From Chionoecetes opilio (taxonomy: Eukaryota; Arthropoda; Malacostraca; Decapoda; Majidae), in contig JACEEZ010007150.1 of assembly GCA_016584305.1 (NCBI GenBank), positions 1 to 64,000 on the forward strand: a DNA stretch of 64,000 bases, read 5' to 3'. The translations under genes were made by a program, and so were the position numbers. Shown here piece after piece: positions 46,463 to 58,621 of the stretch (positions are counted from its first letter, which is position 1; every line of letters begins with the position of its first letter). The notes beneath the pieces were generated by a model that saw only the letters and a list, made by a program, of their open reading frames with translations, made no database searches and was not told the DNA's origin.

Positions 46463-46927
46463 GTGACTTGTCACCATTGTGGGGAGGCTGGACACTTAAG
46501 ACCACACTGCCCCCATAATCCTCGAGCCTTCAAGGACGGAACTACTGTCGCCGCCCCTTATAAGGTTGGATTTTGTCTGCAGGAGCGTAAAGTCCCCCAC
46601 TATTCAGTTTCGGGGGCCATCAATGGTTCTTGGTCTTCCACCATCATTAGGGACACTGGGTGTTCTGGTGTCGTAGTTTCTGAGGATGCCCTGCCAGACA
46701 TTGACCCATCACTCTGTCCCAAAGTTAAAGTTGCCGATTATTTAGGACGTACCGATGAACGTCTGACCCCAGCCAGACTTTCATCCTACGCATCAACGCT
46801 TCAAATCATGGATTGGGAGCCGTATTCTTCCAGTACCATGATGACCGTGCAAATCCCGTCTCTTCCGCCAGCCGGAAACAACTACATCGGGAACGACGTT
46901 ACTCTACACTCCGAATGGGATGCCTAG
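46463..46927 (+). pseudogene. gypsy zinc knuckle and aspartic protease
   Basis: CHHCGEAGHLRPHC is a CCHC (C-x2-C-x4-H-x4-C) nucleic-acid-binding knuckle. About 45 residues later IIRDTGCSGVVVSE carries the DTG active site of a retroviral-type aspartic protease. The frame runs to 46927 and then decays; RT is absent. Confidence 0.85.
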
Positions 46928-47152
46928 CCATCGTCTTCAACGTCCATAGGTTTGACTTCTACCTGAAAGGTAAGGAATTTTTTCCTTGAAGTTGACCACA
47001 AGCCTCTAATATTGGAGCCGACCTACTCAGCCGGCCATAGTAATATGTTAGATTCCTGTACTATACCCTTTTACACATATTTTGTTTGTTTCTCCGGGTC
47101 AGCTGCAGTTCTTCGTCATCGGCTGTGCAGCAGATGCTTTAGTGGGGGCATG

Positions 47153-47743
47153 TGTGAGGAACTACACCTGAACTACACTTCCCTCGCCACGGTAACGGTG
47201 ATCACTTTAACATTCACCAAGCGGAGTGCTTCGGGGCTTCAAGTACTGTTACCCTACTTTCCACGTCAACACTTCAAGTCCCGTGTCCCGGGGTAAAGGG
47301 GTACTCTATCCATTGTGATGACGGAGCCTCGCCAACCACGGTTAACCAGACAGCTAGCCACTCTCACCTCGACTACACCTTCACTACTTGCTGCTGTTCT
47401 CAACCTCTGAAGGCCCTCGCTGGAGATTTGGGCTCTCCTCCTGACGGCCCTTCACTGTCCCGGACACCATTTAACGCTCCCCGCCGTCTGAAGTGGAATA
47501 TACGGTGCTGAAGAATACTGCTGCAATTCACTTTCTCTCCAGGCAGCGTTCCAAGGAGTTCTTAAGGTGACATTACCCCTCCTCTAATATTTTGCAGTTT
47601 GTTGATTGGTTGCTGTTAATTGGCGGCTAGCCAGATTTTTATTCTTGTTGCTGTGTAAAAATATTATGGGTAATCATACTCCATGATATTTCTTCCCCCA
47701 CATTTCTTAAGTTTGGTAATATTAATTGATAACAACCTCGGCC
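47153..47743 (+). repeat. gypsy 3' LTR
   Basis: Starts TGTGAGGAACTACACC after a purine-rich stretch (AGTGGGGGCATG). Same length and order as 40364-40957. Confidence 0.85.
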
Positions 47744-47889
47744 CTGACATAAATACAAGCCTTGATTGTCTGCACAGGTTCCTGAATTATGACGTCACGG
47801 CTCTCACGGCGTCCTTTTCGTGCGCGCTTTAAGATTCACATTTTAAATAGGCTATAATATATTTATAAATATTGCTTGGAGAAAAAATG

Positions 47890-48224
47890 TATAAACGTGG
47901 AGACGAACGTATTCGCCCTACCTCAACTCTTAGGGGAAAGTAATGACAAATTAACCTATCGCTGCCAAAACTGACAGCAAATTTAATCAATTAAGACAAA
48001 TTGTATAACAGTGCAAGGGGTTCGAATCATACCTGGTACTGTTATACATTTTGTCAAATAGAATAAATTTTATGTCAGTCTTGGCCGCGATAATAAGAGT
48101 CATTGCTGCTTCCATCGAGCTGAGGTTGGGTAGAGATGTTCGTCTCCACTTTTACACCTCCATATGGAGAGGTGGCTACGACGCCCTGACCAGGGGTTCG
48201 AACCCGACCTGGAACTGTAATGCA
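47890..48224. mobile_element. inverted pair of SINE-like fragments
   Basis: GTGGAGACGAAC plus ACCTCAACTC (47898 onward) recurs inversely at about 48115-48155. A hairpin GACAAATTGTATAACAGT / ACTGTTATACATTTTGTC lies between. The right end CCAGGGGTTCGAACCCGACC contains a B-box-like GGTTCGAACCC. A further fragment (AATCAATTAAGGCAAATTGT, CAAGGCGTCGTAGC) is at 51572-51645. Confidence 0.55.
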
Positions 48225-48882
48225 ATTATCATGATGATAATGATAATATAACTAATAATAATCATAATGATAATATTAACATAAATCATAACAATGATAA
48301 TGATGAAAAAGATAATATCAAGATTCAAGAATAATAATAACAATGCTATTAATACTGAAACTAGGGATAATAATAACAAAGTGATTATGATAATAATAAT
48401 GACAATACTAATAATGGTAGCAATTATTACAATAATAATTATAATTAAAATATTAATTATGATGATGATGATGATGATGATGATAGTAATAAAATGTTTA
48501 ATAATATTGATTATTGCAATAACAATAATGATAATGATTATATAAATAATAATAATAATATTTAATAGAAATACTAACATTAATAATTATTATGGTAATA
48601 ATAAAAATAACATTGAAAATGATAATAAAACGAATTATCATGATAAAAGTAATATTAATTATAATAATAAGCAATTATAATAATAATGATAGTAATAGTA
48701 ATAAGTATTATTATTATAATTATAATGATGATAACCAAAATTGATATTGATAATAATGAAGATAATAATGCTGACGAAAGCACAAATAATAACTGAAATA
48801 ATAATTTTATAAAAAATTTGAAGATATTATTTATAATGAAAACAGTAATGATGATGTGATGATAAAGATATTATTCATAATG

Positions 48883-48921
<39 letters not shown>

Positions 48922-48960
48922 GTAACAATGCAAATAGTATTTGAAAAATAATAATATTAA
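48225..48960. repeat. degenerate (ATA/ATG/AAT)n tract
   Basis: About 735 bp built almost only from A, T and isolated G or C in trinucleotide-like steps, including a clean (ATG)n run near 48460-48483 and (ATA)n near 48882-48920. It extends the tail of the adjacent SINE-like piece. A second, shorter tract is at 51410-51570. 48961-49452 shows no recognised gene. Confidence 0.85.
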
Positions 48961-49599
48961 TTATAACAACAACAACAAAACTAGTAACAGACAAAGAAGG
49001 TTAATCTCAGTTATGCAAGCAGATAGTATGAACACCCACTTGGAGGCTTGGGAAAGATGTAGTCGGCTGGAAGGCGCCCGTCGGTAGGATGACAGGCGGG
49101 CTACACAAGCCTTTGAAAGCTGCCCAAAAAGCCTGTTCATTGCGTGTTGATGAAAGAATATTTTGATATCAACGCTAAGACCGTGTTTCTTGCCAGCACC
49201 GAACTGCGACCTGCAACACCAGGTGGGAATATGAATGATGCAAAGGCAAAGAAATGTTGTGAGAACAGGAAAGCGTAAAAGAGATATCAATTATAACGAG
49301 GTTAATTGTAATGATGGTGATGGTCATAATGATTATAATAATCAAAACTGTCAAGATACAGTCGACTAGCACAGGCCTTTAACTGATGATTGTTGTATGT
49401 ATGTGATAGTGGTAGAACTATAACTATGCAGTTGTGATTAAGTAATAAAGTACAGTAAAACCCTTATAACTCGGCACGATAGGGGCTCTGGCCCTTGCCG
49501 AGTTATTCAATGTGCCGAGTTATGCAATGTCTTCTGATATGGGTAAATAAAAAAAATAAAAAAATGTAAAAACAGTACTGTAAAAGCATAAAAACTACG

Positions 49600-49780
49600 C
49601 TTACCAGTGAATGGGTAGAATGTGCTGGACTTGATATCAAACACAGCACAAATAGCACGCATGGACGCACCTGCATCCATCCTTGCCAGCACTTTCACCT
49701 TTTCCTGCAGGCTCAGGCTCTTCAATTTCATTCCCTTCCTGCTGGAGACACCCTTGCGTGATGGAGCTGACATCTTGATA
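49600..49780 (-). pseudogene. Tigger-like transposase N-terminal (CENP-B HTH) fragment
   Basis: MSAPSRKGVSSRKGMKLKSL then LSLQEKVKVLARMDAGASMR and AICAVFDIKSSTFY: the psq/CENP-B-type helix-turn-helix found at the N-terminus of Tigger/pogo transposases. No DDE domain follows; the frame runs into unrelated sequence. Confidence 0.8.
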
Positions 49781-50194
49781 TACAGTACTGTATGATGTAA
49801 TCCCAAAACACGTAAAATAGGTGGCAAAGTAAAGCAAAGGTCAGGAACCAGCTCGTAGGCAGTCAGCTGCTGAGCCGTGTTTATGTCGTCCAAGCACCGT
49901 CTTGGATACGAATTCCGTTTTTTGTCGTAATTGAAAAAGGATTGGTTTCTGCTTCAAAAACACAACAAGCTTGGTAGGAGCCGAAATAATAATCAATGCA
50001 AAACATTGCAAACAATATCACAAAGTAGTATAACACACATTTCAGCAAGTGTTATTGCATTGGGATTCGTAATCCAAGACGGTGCTTGGACGACAAAAAC
50101 ACGGCTCAGCCTACGTGCTGGTACCCGACCTTTGCTTTACTTTGCCACCTATTTTACGTGTTTTGGGATTACATCATACAGTACTGTATTTCAA

Positions 50195-50342
50195 GATGTC
50201 AGCTCCATCACGCAAGGCTGTCTCCAGCAGGAAGGGAATGAAATTGAAGAGCCTGAGCCTGAAGGAAAGGGTCAAAAGGACAAAATCGCGACTTTATGCG
50301 ACTGAGGATATGCCGAGTGTAAGCAAAGAGATGCAGTTATAA
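50195..50342 (+). pseudogene. second, inverted copy of the Tigger N-terminal fragment
   Basis: Opposite-strand copy beginning MSAPSRKAVSSRKGMKLKSL; it diverges after LSLKERVK. Generated by the internal inversion of the element. Confidence 0.72.
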
Positions 50343-50450
50343 CATCAATATGCCGAGATACATTATTTTTTGCCGACTTTCTATTTACATGTTCACACAA
50401 GAGGTTGTGAGGGCATGATATGCCGAGTGAAAACCAAGAGATGCAGTTTA

Positions 50451-50806
50451 GGGGAGGCGGTAGCAGAGTGGTTAGCGTCACCGAGTGGCGTTCTCGAAGA
50501 CCCGAGTTCGATCCCGAGTGAGACCCATAAATCCACTTGAAATCTTTCTGCACCGTCGAGTGGCCTAAGAACACCCACATGCCCTGTCCATTAACTCTAC
50601 CTTCGACTGTGAGTGCATGGGAGGACACAGGGGAGCGGCATGAGCCTCTAATTACAGGCGTCACTATAAGAATCCTGCCTGCGCCACCACGGGCGAGGGC
50701 CAACCATCACAGCCCTCGAGTGAGCCTCCAGGGCCTACCATCCCACCCCTGGAGCTCACTGCCTACAAGCGCTATAGGCATAGATGTAAAAAAAAAAAAA
50801 AAAAAA
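50451..50806 (+). mobile_element. tRNA-derived SINE, family 2, with poly(A)
   Basis: Head GGGGAGGCGGTAGCAGAGTG with A box (TAGCAGAGTGG, 50460-50470) and B box (GAGTTCGATCC near 50505-50515), a body shared with 26326-26652, and a terminal run of 19 A (50788-50806). Nested inside the Tigger-like element. Confidence 0.88.
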
Positions 50807-50879
50807 TTGTCTTTGCCTTGCCGAGTTATATCAAATTCCGAGTTATACAGTGCCAAGTTATAAGGGTTTTCCTGTATGC

Positions 50880-51400
50880 TGAACCAGACCTGGAGCCTCG
50901 AGACGAGCTTCAGTTTCGACTCGCGAGACAAGGAGACGAGAAAGAGGAACGCGACTGGGAGAGGCGGACGGAGCAGGATCTTCTCTATCGACGGTGCCCC
51001 GAGTAGGTGTGGCCCACGGTCCGTGTGACCCGAGTGGTGTATGAGGATTCTGGCGGGGACAGGCAGTGTGAAGGGCAGGAGTCTCCTGATCCCCGTACGC
51101 CGGTCACCCTAGGCTCAGACTCTGGTGCGGTGACACCCTCCCTCATCTTACGAACCCCGTGGTGTGGTTTAGCGTCCGTGTGACACCCTGGGAGGCGTCG
51201 GGCGTGCCACCGTTAAGCGCCATCTTTCCTACTTCGCCTTCGCGTCTCTCTGCTATAACTCTGGATTTTGTGCTACTGAAACTACTTATTACTGTGCTAC
51301 TAAAGTTAAACTATTAACTTGTTAATAAGTTATAAATTATAATTATTAAATAAAGACAATTATATAGATCATGAAATTACGAAAATAATAGTAGAAATTA
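50880..51400. other. GC-richer segment, no gene recognised
   Basis: A 60-codon frame (50818-51006) with charged residues ends at TAG; nothing matches a known family. AT-rich DNA follows from 51300. Confidence 0.4.
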
Positions 51401-51796
51401 TGTTAAATATAAGGATACCATATCAGTAACAGCAATAATAATGAATATAATAGTGTTAATGATAATAACGAAAATAGCTATAATAACAATGATAACATCA
51501 ATGACGATAATAATTGTAATAATCCTAACGACTATAAAAATTATAATTATAGTAACAATAATGATAACATAATCAATTAAGGCAAATTGTATAACAGTGC
51601 CATTTCAGATTCGAACCCCTGGACAAGGCGTCGTAGCTACCTTGGTCGACTAAAGGTCGACTAAAGAATGGCCAACCTACGCGGAGAGTGGAGCTACGTC
51701 ACGAAGGGGAATGTCTCTCTCTCGTTCTCTCTCGCTCGCTTGTCTCTCTCTTTCTCCACATTTCAACGGGAACTGATTTATTTTTGTTGTAGCAAG

Positions 51797-51800
<4 letters not shown>

Positions 51801-51891
<91 letters not shown>
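51801..51891. repeat. (TC)n microsatellite
   Basis: Pure TC followed by about 11 C. A shorter TC-rich stretch precedes it at 51714-51757. Confidence 0.96.
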
Positions 51892-51893
<2 letters not shown>

Positions 51894-52275
51894 CCCCCCC
51901 CCGTCCCCAGGCCCGCTGTCATCGTGGGGGGGCTTCGGGCCCGGGGATTGGAGCCTGACCCCCGGGAGACGACTTCCTGGTCGTTGCCTTGGCTTCGGGC
52001 CACTGTCCTCGGTCTGACGAATTTTGCCTGGCCTTTCCTGTCTTCCTCATTTTTCCCCTTCTTCCCTCTATCTCTACGCTTATCCCTCCTCCTATCCACC
52101 TTTCCTCCTAAGGTGTGAGAGCCGTGCTGATGGAATATGAGGCTGGCTTCAGGCCAGTCCTAAATGGCCTCAGGGTGCCACGGGCACGGTATACCCTCGG
52201 TGCCACTGCCCTTACCCCTCTTGGGGGTTATGAGGGGCCGACCGTTTATTTCCCCCTGTTTACCCCAGGCTCACC

Positions 52276-52680
52276 ATGGCCAATGATGATAACCTTAACC
52301 CTACAGGAGCTTTAGAGCCTGACCCTCTATCAAATGACCCTCCGGATCCCCCTGGTTTACCGACCCCTGCTCCTCTTTTGACTCCGGCCCGGAATACTGC
52401 TATGCCCGTTCCCCAAACTCAACTCTCAGAGACACTTTGTGCTCCTAAGCCCCCTAGCCAAATCAAGAATCCATCATAAGCACCAGGCGACACTCCTGCC
52501 CACAACCCCACTACCTCTTTCGTACCTTCTCCATCCTTGCCTCGAGAGGATGCGAGAACAAATACAAGAGGATTCGTCCCTAAGCGTGTGCAGCACATTT
52601 TCACACTTTGTATGTGAGAAGGGAAAGGGATACTTTATATTGGCAGTGAAGACGAGGAAAACTATATAAATCAACGGATC
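52276..52680 (+). pseudogene. possible LINE ORF1 start
   Basis: ATG at 52276 in a good context (CTCACCATGG) opens a Pro/Leu/Thr-rich frame (GALEPDPLSNDPPDPPGLPT). A TAA ends it at 52477, but a similar composition with a basic stretch (GFVPKRVQHIFTLCM) continues in another frame. The long GC-rich leader (51930-52275) is consistent with a non-LTR element 5' UTR. No diagnostic domain, so this is tentative. 52700-53240 holds nothing recognisable. Confidence 0.35.
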
Positions 52681-53261
52681 TAAATTGTTAAATCGACTCA
52701 GAGTATCACCAAAGACCCTCTACAGTCTACAACAAAATACCTCACTCTGGGGTGCGCTGTGGTGCGCGTGAGATCGACGCACCGCCTTGCGGCTGGAGGT
52801 AACCAGTTTGCTGGCTCATTCTCTTGCTGCTCAACTGACCTGAATTAAAGTGTCTCATACCTGTTTATATTGAGGCCAGACATGAAGCCAACATAGATAG
52901 ATAATAAAATAATACAAGGACACGTTCATAAATACACATACAAATCGACAGCAATGGTTTAAAGACATACAAATATGCTGTCAAAACTGGTACATTTTCA
53001 AAGATTTTCAGACAAACACACCCGATAAAAAAAAACTTGTTCACTCCAGGAACTGGGTGTATATATATACCTTACGCGGCAGTCCCGTGCAAGGGAGCGT
53101 TCAAGAGACACGTTCTCTAGCTTCCTTGGTCCCGTGTTTGATGCCGTATGGGGAAAAACAGTCTGCTGTGCGTCTGCGTGTGTGTACGTGTGTACGTGTA
53201 GCCTACGACCCTATATATGTTTTTTTTCCCGCGTTCATGTGCGTGTGCTGGACAGGGGGAA

Positions 53262-53543
53262 GGGGGAGGAAGGGGTGTGTGGTGAGGGCAAGGTGGAAGA
53301 AGAGGAGGGGTGTTATAGTGACAGCTTTGGTGGTGGTGGTGAGATGGCGCAGACATGAATTAAGAGAAGTAGGAAGGGAGAAAGAGTTCCTTGCGCAGGT
53401 TTGTACCTTCTTCTCTTTCTCTTCCTCCTTCTCTTAATTAATGCCTAACACCATCTCATCACCACCACCACAGCTGTCACTGTAACACACCCTCCGCCTC
53501 TTCCCTCTTCCCCCCACCACACACCCCTCCCTCTCCCTCCCCT
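53262..53543. repeat. purine/pyrimidine inverted repeat
   Basis: The left arm (GGGTGTGTGGTGAGGG ... GTGACAGCT ... GGTGGTGGTG) is repeated inversely at 53423-53543 with a loop of about 45 bp. The right arm overlaps the end of the LINE C fragment on the minus strand. Confidence 0.65.
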
Positions 53544-53784
53544 CATTAGTATCTCCTGCTTCATAAACTTTCCTATAACAGCTCAATAAATTAGTGAGAC
53601 ATGACCTACCCTTGGTGAACCCATGTTGTGAATCATTTAACAAACTGTGCTTTTCTAGATGCTCTCTAATGTTTTTTGCAATAACAGGTTCCAATAATTT
53701 GCCTACTACTGACGTCAGGCTAACGGGTCGATAATTTGATATTAATCCTCTATCACCCTTCTTAAATATGGGAACTACATTCAT
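53544..53784 (-). pseudogene. LINE C reverse transcriptase fragment (fingers)
   Basis: VVPIFKKGDRGLISNYRPVS then LTSVVGKLLEPVIAKNIREH and QHGFTKGRSCLTNLLSCYRK: the N-terminal RT motifs of a non-LTR element. The palm is missing. It is probably the same family as the C-terminal piece at 54128-54690, which lies on the other strand. 53785-54127 is GC-rich with no recognised gene. Confidence 0.8.
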
Positions 53785-54127
53785 TGAAGAAGGACCTCCT
53801 TGACCCCGCTGTGTGAGCCTTACAGCGCGTACAGCAGGAGGCTGGTATGCGGGGCGCCCCCTCCGTGGTGGCGACGGCCATCTTACCTGTGTCCTCAGGT
53901 GGCTTCTTGGTGGCTTGTCTTGACGGAACCGTCGCTTTCACACTGTAACCTTTAGCTTGCAGGGCTCGCAGACTCAGTCTTTAGTGTTCGGTCTTGAGTG
54001 TTCAGCCTTCAGCCTGGACTCGTCTTGATGCGCTGCCACGCCAAAGCTGCTCTGCGCTGTATACAGTCACCGCAACGACTCTTATAGTGGGCTTATCAGT
54101 GGTGCCCCGCCCACCGCAACCACCCCC

Positions 54128-54690
54128 GTGAACCTGCTAAAGCTTTATCTGGCTCTAGTCAGGCCTCACCTAGACTATGCGGTTCAGTTTTGGTCTCCAT
54201 ATTACAGGATGGATATAGTGTTGTTAGAAAAAGTGCAGAGAAGGATGACCAAAATTATACAAGGGATGCGTAACTTTAGTTATGAGAGGAGATTGAAGTT
54301 ATTAAAATTACACTCACTCGAGAGACGCAGATTAAGGGGCGATCTGATACAAGTTTTTAAGAGGATAAAGGGATTTAATAAAGGAGAGGTAGGAAACGTT
54401 CTTACGGCTTTTAACCAGGGTAGAACAAGAAGTAACGGATTCAAGCTGGAAAAGCGTAGATCTAGAAAGGAAATAGGGAAAAACTGGTTCACAAATAGGG
54501 TGGTGAATGAATGGAATGGTCTCAGTAGACAGGTAGTTAGTGGGGAGTCATTAGGGAGCTTTAAAGGAGAGCTGGATAGGTTAATGGATGGGGATGAAAG
54601 GTGGATGTAGGTAGTGTTAGGTGACAGGAACTACCACGTGTAGGCCTCGCGGCCTCTTGTAGCTTCCTTATTTTCTTATGTTCTTATGTC
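54128..54690 (+). pseudogene. LINE C C-terminal fragment and 3' tail
   Basis: ALVRPHLDYAVQFWSPYYR, LEKVQRRMTKIIQGMRNFSY, ERRRLRGDLIQVFKRIKGFN and NWFTNRVVNEWNGL are the conserved RT thumb/C-terminal blocks of a CR1/L2-like LINE. The ORF stops at 54608-54610, and a TGACAGGAACTACCACGTGT...TTCTTATG tail follows, the same as at 9980-10050. No palm domain; 5'-truncated. Confidence 0.85.
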
Positions 54691-54717
54691 CTGCTGTCAG
54701 CCTGACCTTCAATGGGG

Positions 54718-54764
54718 CCAGGAGCTAGCCAAAAAGGCCGCCCGGAGGGCGGCTTTGCGGCTAG
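54718..54764 (+). mobile_element. Helitron 3' end fragment
   Basis: GGAGCTAGCCAAAAAGGCCG plus the CCGCCCGGAGGGCGG hairpin and terminal CTAG (54761-54764), identical in layout to the ends at 20902 and 23009. Only about 50 bp remain. A short TA run follows. Confidence 0.75.
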
Positions 54765-54804
54765 TATATATATATATATATGTGTTTCAACCTCGTTTAT
54801 GGTC

Positions 54805-55095
54805 ACTGGTGATGGAAGAGTGAGTGAGTGAGGGTAGGGCGTGAGTAGGTGAGGGCGTGGGTGGGTCGGTGAGTGAAGGCATGGGTGGATTCGTGAATAA
54901 GGTAGTGAGTGAGGGGTGTGGGTGGGTTAAGGAGTGAGTGAGGGAGTGAGTGGGCTGGAGGGGTGTTGAAGAAAGTAGTGAGGGCGTGGATGGGTTAGTG
55001 AGTAAGAGAGGGAATTTGTGAATGGGCGGGTAGGTGAATGATTGAGTGAGGGCGTGGCGTGGGTGGATGGGCGGATAGGGGAATGAGTGAGGGAG
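54805..55095. repeat. degenerate GTGAG/GGGCGTGGGT minisatellite
   Basis: Irregular repeats of GAGTGAG, GGGCGTGGGTGGGT and GTGAATG. Short C-rich low-complexity DNA follows at 55185-55335, including the stem GGTGACCC...GGGGTCACC. 55340-55720 shows no recognised gene. Confidence 0.65.
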
Positions 55096-55723
55096 ATTTG
55101 ACCCCATTAATTAACACCACCGTGTGATTTCATTAGCTAGAACCATAGCATAAATGGCAGTTTTTGCCTAATTTCAATCTAAAATCAATCCCCCCAAATT
55201 TCCCCCCGTCCCCCCAAACGCAAAATTCTCCCCCCAAATGGGAAGAAAACCCCCCAAATTTAGGGAGAAACCCCCAAGTCTGGGAACCCAGCCTGGTGAC
55301 CCCCAGCCGGGTGACCCAGGTGGGGTCACCGTCACTTGTTGCCAGCTAGCATATATAATAAACTCGTATATAAAACGCTCTGCTTGCTGCAACAATTTTT
55401 GCCGCATAATTCTGGCATGTACAATGGACAATGTTAAACATACGCAAAGTTTTACATAGTCCAAAGACGTATTGGAACACTGTTATTATACCTTCATTTT
55501 CTAAGTATTCCGTCCATTGCTTTCCCCTAACCCCCTAAGCTAAAGTGCGAAATAGGACAAAAAACCCTCAGTTTAATATCATTAAAATTAGAAGAAAAAA
55601 TATAATTTAAGCAATTTATTACTGAAGTAATCATGAAAAATATTATAATCTTTTTTTGTGTTTGTTCACTCCACCTGATCTCCAGCTAGTTTTGTCTACC
55701 TGAGTACCGTAAATCCCCATGTA

Positions 55724-56215
55724 CCGTAGATAACACTAAAGTCGCCAGGACAACGTTTCTTTTTTATTTACAGACGTGTGGTGGCGTTAATACTTACATT
55801 TCTACATGCATGATTTCAGGAAAGTCAGAAGGGGCTATCTGGAGAGTGTCATTTTGTGTCTTCATCTGTGTCATAGTAGGGCTAGAAATGAACAAATTAC
55901 AAAAATATATCAACCGAGTGGCGACGTTGATAATGGGCTACACTAAGGTCGCCATCTAGTGTTAATGTTCTGAGTGTCCTCCCGCCGTCGTCGTCGCCCG
56001 AAAAAAAAACCGAGTAGTGTAATTTGAAACCGTATATACTTGCAGATACAAAGCATAAAACAACGCTGAAACAGGGTAGATTATACAGTCATGATATAAA
56101 CTACTGCGTATCATTTTCAGTGACACATACAAATCAGTAGTAATGCTATCATTCGTAATATTTGGCGGTTGGCGACATTATTGCAGCTGGCGACTAAATT
56201 AAGTGTTATCTACGG
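55724..56215. mobile_element. TA-flanked MITE containing a Helitron fragment
   Basis: The ends CCGTAGATAACACT...AGTCGCCA and their inverse (to CTACGG at 56215) are flanked by TA (55722-55723, 56216-56217), as in Tc1/mariner-type MITEs. Inside, 55786-55848 (GGCGTTAATACTTACATTTC ... GCTATCTGGAGAGT) matches the internal Helitron segment near 20725-20795. Confidence 0.7.
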
Positions 56216-56268
56216 TAGCTATAGGTAAAAACCTATCAACACCTATCTATCAAAACCTATATATTATA

Positions 56269-56918
56269 CTAGCCGCAAAGCCGCCCTCCGGGCGGACTTT
56301 TTGGCTAGCTCCTGCGGAGGGCTATTGGTGGTGGGCTTTCGGCCCACCACCTGTGTTTGGTGGGCCTTCGGCCCACCAAACACGGACTCTCCAGATAGCC
56401 CCTTCTAACTTTCCTGAAATCATGGATGTAGAAATGTATGTATTCCCCCCACCCATTCACTCACCCATTACCCATCACCCCCCACCCATTCACTCACCCA
56501 TTACCCATCACCCCCCACCCATTCACTCACCCATTACCCATCACCACACACCCATTCACTCACCCATTACCCATCACCCCCCACCTATTCCCTCACCCAT
56601 CACCCCCAACCCATCACCCCCCACCCATTCACTCACCCATCACCCACACCCATTACCCATCACCCCACCCATTCACTCACCCATTACCCATCACCCTACA
56701 TCCTCAATCCATTACCCATCACCCTACACCCTACATACTTTCCTCAATTCTCGCAACCCACTTTTTTTTCACTATTATCGCTAATAGGCTGCTAAAAAAA
56801 AAAAAAAAAAAGTGATTCGATAATCTCATAATTGGGCTTAAAACCTTCCCCTGGTCAATCCGGTTCCAAAAATGTGCCATTTGAGGTGATTGCGCCACGG
56901 GGGGCGGAACCTATACCA

Positions 56919-56963
<45 letters not shown>

Positions 56964-58590
56964 CACACACCACAAACACACACAGACAGACACTGACACA
57001 CTTTCGCTTAATACCATTACCATACCCCCTATTCCTTCACCCTCAACCCACCAAACTCCCCATTCCGCAGATCCCACGGCCACTTACCATCACACCACAC
57101 CATTCACCACCATACCCATCACCCTACATCAGTTCCTCATTCCGCAACCACTTTTTCCACAATTATCGCGACAAGGCCCTTCCTAAAAAAACAATTACAT
57201 CACTCACCACATTGGTTACAACCTCCAACCATCCAACCCCATTCATAAATTCCCATCAGGCCTTCCCAGGGCGCAACCCATCGACCACACCATCACCCAT
57301 CACCCTACATCAAGGTCCAACTACGAACACATCCTTTTTTCCCATTATCGCATAGCCGCTAAAACCAAACCATGATCGGACCTCTCAAATGCCTCCAACA
57401 CCTCCCTCAACCCCCGTTCCCAAATGCACGCCACCATAGTATGCCCACGGGGCGGAACCCTATACCAGTTCACCTCAATTCCCAACACACTTTTTCTACA
57501 TCAGCTAACTAGCTCTAAACAAAAAAAAATATGACTCTTTCCACTATTGGCTTACAATTCCACCCTGGCCACCCGGTCCAAACATTTTCCTCACATGATT
57601 GAGCCACAGCGAACCTTACACCATCACCACCACCATTCACATCACCATACCATCACCCACATCAAGGTTCACAATTCTCGCTTAACATTATTTTACATTA
57701 CGCATAGCCGCTACACCCACACAAACAAAAGATCGATCACTCCCCAAATGGCTTAAAATCATTCCCCTGTCAACCCGATTCCAAATAAGTTTCCACCAAG
57801 TATTGAGCCACCGATGCGACCCTACCACAACGACCATCAACTACACAACCCACACTATTTTCACACATACAATAGGCGCAAAAAAAAAAAAAAAAAAGAA
57901 GTTCCATTATCCCAATGCTTACCTTCCCTGGTCAACCCTCACAAATGTGCCATAGGAGTGATTGCGCCACGGGGGCGGAACCATACACAACCCCACCACA
58001 CATACACACCATACCCCACATTGCTATTCATAAGATCCATTCACTCACCCTCCCATCCCCTACATCAGGTTCACCTCAATTCATCCCAACCCACTTTTCT
58101 CACCATTATCGCTATACGGCCAAAAAACCCAATAACATCACCCGATCCATCACTCATAAGTGGCAACTTCCCTAGTCAACCCAGGTTCCAATAATTGCCT
58201 TTACGACTTTTTTTTGCCACGGGGGTCGCACCTAGGCCACAAACAAAAAAAAAGGACGCATCAGTGAACAGCTTTCTAATTTCATGATAGATTCCGTCCA
58301 AACCACATGTTCGCCCACGGGGACACCTCAACCCACACCCCCACCCATCACTCATCACATCACGACACATAACGATCACCCTCATTCACTATATTACCCA
58401 TACCCACATTACCAAGGTTTCCTCAATTCTCCAACCCACTTTTTTTTTCACGATATCCCTAATGCCTAAAAAAAAAAAAAAGTGATCGGATCATCTCATA
58501 ATAGGGCCTTAAACCTTCCCCTGGTCAACCCGGTTCCAAAAATGTGCCATATGAGGTGATTGCGCCACGGGGGGCGGAACCTATACCAGA

Positions 58591-58621
<31 letters not shown>

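Larger units (their letters stand above)
40364..47743 (+). mobile_element. Ty3/gypsy LTR retrotransposon with nested insertions
   Basis: Two LTRs of about 590 bp in the same direction bracket a gag-protease remnant. The interior is interrupted by a mariner-type element (41024-42397) and a block of about 3 kb (42798-45812) that contains a hairpin MITE and LINE B. RT and integrase are deleted: after protease only a short RNase-H-like stretch (EVDHKPLIL near 46995) remains before the 3' LTR. Confidence 0.85.
49453..50874. mobile_element. Tigger/pogo-like fold-back element
   Basis: The ends CAGTAAAACCCTTATAACTC and (reverse complement of the right end) CAGGAAAACCCTTATAACTT match in 23 of 25 bases over the full repeat. 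TA flanks both sides (49451-49452, 50875-50876). The interior is itself inverted: 49640-49910 is repeated inversely at 50070-50260. A SINE (50451-50806) has inserted in the right part. Confidence 0.85.

Noticed and set aside
48176..48580. Ile/Asn-rich open frames
   Set aside because: Low-complexity ATA/ATG tract without coding signal.
50451..50525. Functional tRNA-Ser/Leu gene
   Set aside because: Same reason: tRNA-like head fused to a long body and poly(A), with a second dispersed copy.
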